Shown one piece after another: positions 62,577-64,000 of a stretch of 64,000 bases of DNA. The position numbers and the translations under genes were made by a program. The notes under the pieces are model-generated. The model was not told the DNA's origin. It saw nothing but the letters and a program-made list of their open reading frames with translations, and ran no database searches. Numbering within the stretch: position 1 is the first letter of the stretch; each line of letters opens with the position of its first letter. This stretch comes from Protula sp. h YS-2021 (taxonomy: Eukaryota; Annelida; Polychaeta; Sabellida; Serpulidae), in contig OX457024.1 in the NCBI GenBank assembly GCA_949752745.1, positions 52,469,810 to 52,533,809 on the forward strand, given 5' to 3'.

Positions 62577-63110
62577 ATGTAAGTGAAAACAAGTCGTAAG
62601 AGATCTGCAACTGATATGAATACTCTTGCTTATACAATCAAGGACTTAAAAGTCAGAAATCTCACCACCACCACCACCACCATGGAGAACATTTGCAAGT
62701 GTCTGAGAGGAGGGGTCTGGAAGAAACCGTCCTACGAAAAAGGGTATTTTGTTGACAGTGCCTGAATAGAAAATGTTGAAGAAGCAGGTGAAAGAAGTGG
62801 ATAAAAGGCTTCGAAGACAAGGAGGCAGCTCATAAAGTGTACGTACTGTCATCATGAACGCATTAGTGTTTAACAATGGTGCTTACTTCACCGTGAAAGA
62901 CTTGAATGAAGTCATTTTAAATTCTGCCTATCGGTTTAAACCTGAAGTGTGGAAAGACTAAAAACATACCGTTGACAGTACCTGGATTTAAATGCAAAAA
63001 TAATGTTGAAGTGTTAGTGATTGGACATGATAACCAAACATGCGCGTCAGATTCTGAAAAACTCTCATACAGGATTATCCAGAGGATTATAATGGTATCA
63101 TAATTATGGA
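62577..63110 (+). pseudogene. PC4-like gene relic (element 4)
   Basis: 'KRSATDMNTLAYTIKDLKV' matches the start of 43156-43773. From 62854 'MNALVFNNGAYFTV' and 'NEVILNSAYRFKPEVWKD' match its second half, with stops. A CCACCA run (62663-62682) is inserted in the N-terminal part. The copy ends where the gypsy sequence starts. Confidence 0.6.
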
Positions 63111-63149
63111 TTTAGTTCGAAGCTCAGGGAGATACGTGCTGACAAGGAG

Positions 63150-64000
63150 GAATCAGCGAGATAGTACGCCGTGCGACAAAATCGCTTCTTTCACAGATGG
63201 ATTGACATGTCAATTATCGAAAAAAAACTTTCGACTGGTTGTGTGACTTGTCGTTGCGTGAACAGTTTGCGAACATGTGTTATGATGAACTGAGCTTGTT
63301 TTTGAGAGAGCGGGCTTAGGATGCCATCGATCGCGCTGTACAACTAGCTGAACAATACCTTGAGGCTCATGGCGGCAACACTAACCAGGGAAAGTGTAAA
63401 GTGCAGCAAAGCCGCATGCCGCCACAACGAAACACCGGGTGATATCGAAATTCAAATCAGGATCCAACGCCTGTTTCATGTTATAACTGCGGCCATTACG
63501 CGCGTGAATGCCGGAAGCTGAAACAGGAGCAGATTGGGCAATGTTCAGCAGGTTCAGGGCGTCAACCACCCAGTGACAAGCTGAATTCCGCAACGGGATC
63601 GAACGGTATGACATCTGCGAAGGCTATTGTCGACAACAACGTCAAGGACAGGAAGTTGTTCCTGGCAGAGGAAGACACGTTACCGTACACTGGAGCCATT
63701 TGCGACAAGTTAGACACTGTGAAACGACTACCACTATATGGTCGCGGAGCACAAAATGATCGTCCTGAGAGGTACTGGGTGCGACAGCGCAGTTGTGAAG
63801 AAGGACCTCGTGAAGGAGGGTCAGATGACGGGTGAGATCAGCGATTGTGTTTTGATGGACCCAACCATAAAGAGGTTTACACTTGCTCGCGTGAACGTTA
63901 AAACTCCCATTTACACTGGCATGTTAGAGGCGAATCCGCCCTACGAACTGATCATTGGCAACGTTTCTTCTCCAGCGAAGAAGACAGAAACAGAATCAAA
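63150..64000 (+). pseudogene. Gypsy-like LTR retrotransposon gag/protease fragment
   Basis: Gag end: 'FDWLCDLSLREQF', 'DAIDRAVQLAEQYLEAH', then a zinc knuckle 'CYNCGHYARECRKL' (CX2CX4HX4C). Retropepsin-like region near 63770-63990: 'RGTGCDSAVVKKDLV' and 'NPPYELIIGNV'. The catalytic DTG appears as GTG. Frame changes and stops are present (63316 region TAG, 63440). The element continues past the window edge, so reverse transcriptase is not visible. Confidence 0.8.

Larger units (their letters stand above)
58990..63110. mobile_element. Element 4: left half of a decayed Polinton
   Basis: Upstream region with 'ACATAGTGTGTG' direct repeats, PolB, then PC4-like gene relics in the same order as element 3. 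It is broken off at about 63110, where gypsy-type sequence begins. No TIR match to element 3 was found. Confidence 0.75.

Overview
This is animal nuclear DNA, most likely from a marine invertebrate. A bivalve-like mollusc would fit, but the phylum is a guess. The evidence is spliceosomal introns, an exon for a calcium-binding EGF domain, long TA and CA microsatellites, non-LTR and gypsy retrotransposon fragments, and above all several Polinton/Maverick elements. Polintons are large virus-like DNA transposons. They encode a protein-primed family B DNA polymerase (PolB), a retrovirus-type integrase, a packaging ATPase, an adenovirus-type protease and double/single jelly-roll capsid proteins. Little of the window is anything other than mobile DNA.

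Layout. (1) About 0.42-30.3 kb: a decayed Polinton (element 1). Its structural genes run on + (0.5-5.7 kb) and its PolB and PC4-like genes on - (6.1-8.7 and 27.8-29.9 kb). (2) Nested inside that PolB lies element 2, 8692-27750 (19,059 bp), with ~360-bp terminal inverted repeats (TIRs) and a perfect 6-bp target duplication ATCGCA. It belongs to a different Polinton lineage. Its PolB has introns, a zinc-finger array and a Vsr-like nuclease insert. Its accessory genes are two LRR-type single-pass membrane proteins and a SprT-like metalloprotease. (3) 29.8-33.8 kb: a 1,534-bp tandem duplication joining the end of element 1 to a broken LINE. (4) 33.8-38.0 kb: non-Polinton DNA with a relic NADAR gene and one host cbEGF exon. 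(5) Element 3, 38022-56012 (17,991 bp), is bounded by the 6-bp duplication GATCCT. Its ~1.3-kb TIRs are packed with CRE and ETS-type sites. It holds PolB, five PC4-like genes, all virion genes, and a NADAR gene as cargo. (6) 56.0-59.0 kb: microsatellite and an AT-rich repeat element. (7) 59.0-63.1 kb: the left half of another decayed Polinton (element 4, same family as 1 and 3). (8) 63.1-64.0 kb: gag/protease of a gypsy-like LTR retrotransposon.

How the genes work together. In elements 2 and 3, PolB with DNA-binding helpers is read from one end, and integrase, ATPase, penton, core protein, major capsid protein and protease from the other; the two sets converge. Many successive structural genes overlap by exactly ATGA or TAATG. 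Elements 2 and 3 look fairly young, because most broken genes carry only one or two lesions. Neither is intact: element 3 has a motif C substitution in PolB plus several stops and frameshifts, and element 2 has a protease missing its catalytic-cysteine region. No complete autonomous element is present.
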